From NCBI GenBank assembly GCA_002495465.1, contig DAFN01000018.1:31997-39849 (forward strand): a DNA stretch of 7,853 bases. Direction: 5' to 3'. The position numbers and the translations under genes are program-made. Source of the stretch: an archaeon UBA55 (GTDB lineage: Archaea; Undinarchaeota; Undinarchaeia; Undinarchaeales; Undinarchaeaceae). Positions 5,351-7,853 of this stretch are shown here, piece by piece. Numbering within the stretch: position 1 is the stretch's first letter; every line of letters begins with the position of its first letter. The notes beneath the pieces were generated by a model. That model saw nothing but the letters and a program-made list of their open reading frames with translations. It ran no database searches and was not told the origin of the DNA.

Positions 5351-6589
5351 ATGAGAGTTGCGATAATATCTGACCTTCATTTTGGATTCGCAAATGCATC
5401 CGAACGAGAAGTGGACTCTTTTGTTCAAGGAAGAGAGGCAATTGAAGCGGCGCTTGATGGAAAGGCTGATGTAATACTGATAGCAGGGGATGTTTTTGAC
5501 TCTCGTGTCCCCACACAAGATATACTCGCAAAAACTATGGAAATATTCCAGGAGCCTCTGCATGCAAAGAGCTCAAACATAAAAGTTGTCGACTCAATTA
5601 ACAAGAAACGCGGTGAAATAGCCCAAGCACCTTTCAGAGGAGTACCAGTTATAGCGATACACGGAACCCATGAACGACGAGGGAGGGGATTGACAAACCC
5701 ACTGCATGTAACTGAGAAAGCAGGACTTCTTGTACATCTACACTGCCAGACTATAGTTCTTGAAGCAGGTGGAGAAAGGCTTGCAGTGCACGGACTCTCA
5801 GGCGTTCCGGAAAGGTATGCAAAAGATGTTTTAGAGGAGTGGAATCCAGAGGCAGTTGAAGGGGCAACTAACATACTTCTCCTGCACCAGAATATTGATG
5901 AATTTCTTTACACAGGTACAGATTTCAAGTCCCTTGAACTGGCAGATATGCCAAAGGGATTCGACCTAGTCGTGAACGGACACATACACTGGGCATGCCA
6001 GGATGAACTGAAACAAGGAGGGAAATTCCTGATACCTGGCTCAAGCATCAGAACACAGCTTACTAAGCAAGAATCAGAAATAGAAAAAAGAATTTATTTT
6101 TTTGAAAATGGAGAGCTTGAATTTAAAAAACTAGAGTCCCCCAGAGAATTCCACTACAAAACACTGGAAATAAAAGAGGGAACGCCAAGTAGTATAATTT
6201 CTGAACTTGAATCATTCTTAGAGGAAATTCCAAGAAAAGATAGAAAGCCACTTGTTAAAGTAATCTTGAAGGGAAGCTTGAAAAAGGGCTATTCGAAGAC
6301 AGATATATCACTTTCATACCTTGAAAAAAAATTTAAAAGCAAGCTAATCTTAAGAATTGCAAAGAACAAACTTGAATCAGAAACCGTTCTGGACAGGTCT
6401 GACTTGCTTTCCAAAAAAGAGGGGAGAGCGCTATCTATAGAGGAACGTGGACAGGAACTGCTGAAAATGCACCTTGGAGAGATACAATTTGAGTTCGGAA
6501 TAGAACAAGATGAACTACTTGGAATACTATCTACAGACAGCAAAGAAATGGCACTACAGAAAATAAAAGAGGCGGTAAGAATTGGCTAA
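5351..6589 (+). CDS. Mre11/SbcD-like DNA repair nuclease (metallophosphoesterase)
   Basis: Encodes 412 residues, normal for archaeal Mre11. Mre11 works with Rad50 to process DNA double-strand ends using a two-metal site. Motifs in order: DLH (Asp8, His10), GDVFD (Asp47), GTHE (104-108 region, His107), LLLHQ (His179) and NGHIH (His211, His213). The segment from about 265 to 412 fits the capping domain and C-terminal region. Two oddities: the third motif is normally GNH[DE], and here Thr106 replaces the metal-binding Asn; and the stretch between the second and third motifs is about 24 residues longer than I recall for Pyrococcus furiosus Mre11. No rad50 is in the window; the permease gene follows with an 8-base overlap. 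General acid His107 and the other metal ligands are present, so activity is plausible. Start at 5351 is set by the TATA box and the MRVAIISDLH opening. Confidence 0.88.
   Translation: MRVAIISDLHFGFANASEREVDSFVQGREAIEAALDGKADVILIAGDVFDSRVPTQDILAKTMEIFQEPLHAKSSNIKVVDSINKKRGEIAQAPFRGVPVIAIHGTHERRGRGLTNPLHVTEKAGLLVHLHCQTIVLEAGGERLAVHGLSGVPERYAKDVLEEWNPEAVEGATNILLLHQNIDEFLYTGTDFKSLELADMPKGFDLVVNGHIHWACQDELKQGGKFLIPGSSIRTQLTKQESEIEKRIYFFENGELEFKKLESPREFHYKTLEIKEGTPSSIISELESFLEEIPRKDRKPLVKVILKGSLKKGYSKTDISLSYLEKKFKSKLILRIAKNKLESETVLDRSDLLSKKEGRALSIEERGQELLKMHLGEIQFEFGIEQDELLGILSTDSKEMALQKIKEAVRIG
6569..6576 (+). promoter_or_regulatory. Ribosome binding site of the permease, inside the nuclease gene
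   Basis: GAGGCGGT ends five bases before the TTG at 6582, within the last codons of the nuclease gene. A purine-rich site here supports translation starting at the TTG, with coupling to the upstream gene. Confidence 0.4.
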
Positions 6590-7844
6590 AAAGAAACTTG
6601 ACTTTGTAGATCTGGTATTTTTTGGAATAGGGGCTATTGTAGGAACTGGAATTTTTGTTATACCTTCTCTTGCGGCAAGCCTTGCTGATGCAGCATCATT
6701 CTGGGTCTGGCTTGAGCTTGGAATGTTGACAATATTTATGGCGCTTTGTTTTGCAGAATTCTCAAGCGTTTATCCTAATGCAGGAGGGCTTCACCAATTT
6801 GTGAAGGAAACTTTTGGGAGCTTCGCTGGATTTATGTCAGGCTGGATTGCATGGCTGATAAGCTGGTTTACAATAGCATCCCTTGCTGTAGCCTTTAGCT
6901 ATTACATAAGCTACTTCATCCCACTTGGAGCGGTAGCGATACCCTTAGTAGCAATAGGGGTTCTAGTTCTGACCACAGTTATTAACCTGAGGGGAATGCA
7001 TTGGGGTCTGACAACCCAATATATACTGACATCGGTATCGATACTTGTACTCTGGTTTTTTGTAACATGGGGAGTTTACTGGATAGATGTTTCAAATTAT
7101 GTTCCAACAACTCAAATAACAATGACATCCATGTTTGCTGCTGCCGTTTTTGTTATAGAACCTTTCATCGGCTGGGAAACAATTACTTTCTTTGCAAGTG
7201 ACGCAAAAAACCCGACAAGAGACATACCAAGAGCTATAATATATTCAAGTGTTTTCGTGACAATACTTTACTCAGCAGTTATATTCGTAACACTCGGATT
7301 GCTCACCTCAGGTCAACTAAGTAACTCACTATCACCTCTTGCAGACGCAGCAAATGTATTCTTTAATCCATGGGGAGGTTTGATAGTTGGAATAGGAGCA
7401 ATAGCTATTCTTCTTGGATGTATAAACAGCTGGATTGTGAGTACGGGCAGACTTCCTGCCTCTCTGGCCCATGAAGGCTACTTCCCCAAGTTCCTTGGAA
7501 AAATTGATAAGAAAACTGGGGTTCCAACGCGCGGACTGCTTTCACAGCTCCTCTTTGCTTCTATTGCTGTATATTTCGCAGGATTTGAAGCACTAATATA
7601 TGTTCTTGTTTCACTGGCCATGATACTGTACATAATATTGTTTACTGCAATACCATTCCACCGACGCCTTGGAAAGGATATACCATTCAAACTACCTCTG
7701 AATCCATTAGTTCCTGTAATATCCATACTAGTTTCTGTGTTTGTACTGTTGAATGTTGAAAGAATTTATCTTATGATAGCAATTGGATTGGTACTTTCTG
7801 GAATTTTTGTATATTTCGCAAGCCTTAAATTGATAAAGAGATAA
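6582..7844 (+). CDS. APC-family amino acid permease
   Basis: Encodes 420 residues with about 12 hydrophobic segments, a secondary transporter of the amino acid-polyamine-organocation family in the cytoplasmic membrane. Helix 1 carries the unwound glycine motif GIGAIVGTGIFV (15-26), which binds the amino acid backbone in the family. Helix 6 and the following loop read FIGWETITFFASDAKNPTRDIPRAI (195-219; key residues Gly197, Glu199, Lys209-Asn210-Pro211, Arg213, Pro216-Arg217), a hallmark of the group. Near the end of helix 8 is STGRLPASLAHEGYFP, also typical. Substrate cannot be told from sequence. The TTG at 6582 is chosen because it gives a complete first helix and the next ATG would remove it. 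The gene overlaps the nuclease stop by 8 bases, so the two are probably co-transcribed. It ends nine bases before the window edge, intact. Confidence 0.93.
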   Translation: MAKKKLDFVDLVFFGIGAIVGTGIFVIPSLAASLADAASFWVWLELGMLTIFMALCFAEFSSVYPNAGGLHQFVKETFGSFAGFMSGWIAWLISWFTIASLAVAFSYYISYFIPLGAVAIPLVAIGVLVLTTVINLRGMHWGLTTQYILTSVSILVLWFFVTWGVYWIDVSNYVPTTQITMTSMFAAAVFVIEPFIGWETITFFASDAKNPTRDIPRAIIYSSVFVTILYSAVIFVTLGLLTSGQLSNSLSPLADAANVFFNPWGGLIVGIGAIAILLGCINSWIVSTGRLPASLAHEGYFPKFLGKIDKKTGVPTRGLLSQLLFASIAVYFAGFEALIYVLVSLAMILYIILFTAIPFHRRLGKDIPFKLPLNPLVPVISILVSVFVLLNVERIYLMIAIGLVLSGIFVYFASLKLIKR

Positions 7845-7853
7845 GTGTTTGTT

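Noticed and set aside
5274..5531. N-terminal extension of the rhomboid protein by 86 residues
   Set aside because: It overlaps the divergent nuclease gene and its promoter, and shows no membrane or rhomboid character.
5425..5874. Long antisense open frame within the nuclease gene, serine- and proline-rich
   Set aside because: Composition is typical of an opposite-strand shadow of a real gene, with no domain or promoter.
1..7853. CRISPR array, insertion sequence, integrase or toxin-antitoxin genes
   Set aside because: No regularly spaced repeats, terminal inverted repeats with a transposase, or matching small gene pairs were seen on either strand.

Overview
The window reads as an AT-rich, gene-dense piece of an archaeal chromosome. 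The clearest domain marker is a ribosomal stalk protein of the archaeal/eukaryotic P1 (archaeal L12) type, with an alanine-rich hinge, an acidic stretch and a GLSALFG tail. Promoter structure agrees: TATA-like boxes are centred about 24-30 bases before most chosen start codons, which is what leaderless archaeal transcripts require. The lineage cannot be fixed from this sequence. The stalk gene lacks the L1 and L10/P0 genes that usually precede it, so the usual operon is broken up here. That would suit a small or rearranged archaeal genome, but this is inference.

Layout, left to right. Positions 1-44 may hold the 5' end of a minus-strand gene cut by the edge. Positions 49-88 form a stem-loop with a U-run that could end the next gene. 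Four minus-strand genes then follow in reading order 3811 to 87: an RDD-family membrane protein (3440-3811), a P2A-type Ca2+ ATPase (792-3404), a pterin-4a-carbinolamine dehydratase (429-761) and a small four-cysteine protein (87-338). They share a direction, but each has its own TATA-like box, so they look like separate transcription units packed tightly rather than one operon. On the plus strand come the stalk protein (3920-4228), a 124-base stretch containing a strong stem-loop and a TATA box between direct repeats, and a 65-residue zinc ribbon protein (4353-4550). A rhomboid protease (4560-5273) lies convergent to the zinc ribbon gene and divergent from an Mre11/SbcD-like nuclease (5351-6589). 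The nuclease gene overlaps an APC-family amino acid permease (6582-7844) by 8 bases.

Functionally the window is mostly housekeeping: translation (stalk), cation pumping, membrane proteolysis, DNA end processing, amino acid uptake and pterin chemistry. I see no transposase, CRISPR array, integrase, toxin-antitoxin pair, rRNA or convincing tRNA, and no stretch over 300 bases without a gene. I found no clear undescribed system. The points that most deserve a second look are the structured stretch between the stalk and zinc ribbon genes, the Mre11-like nuclease with Thr in place of the usual metal-binding Asn and a longer insertion between motifs, the unassigned four-cysteine protein, and the uniform leaderless promoter layout.
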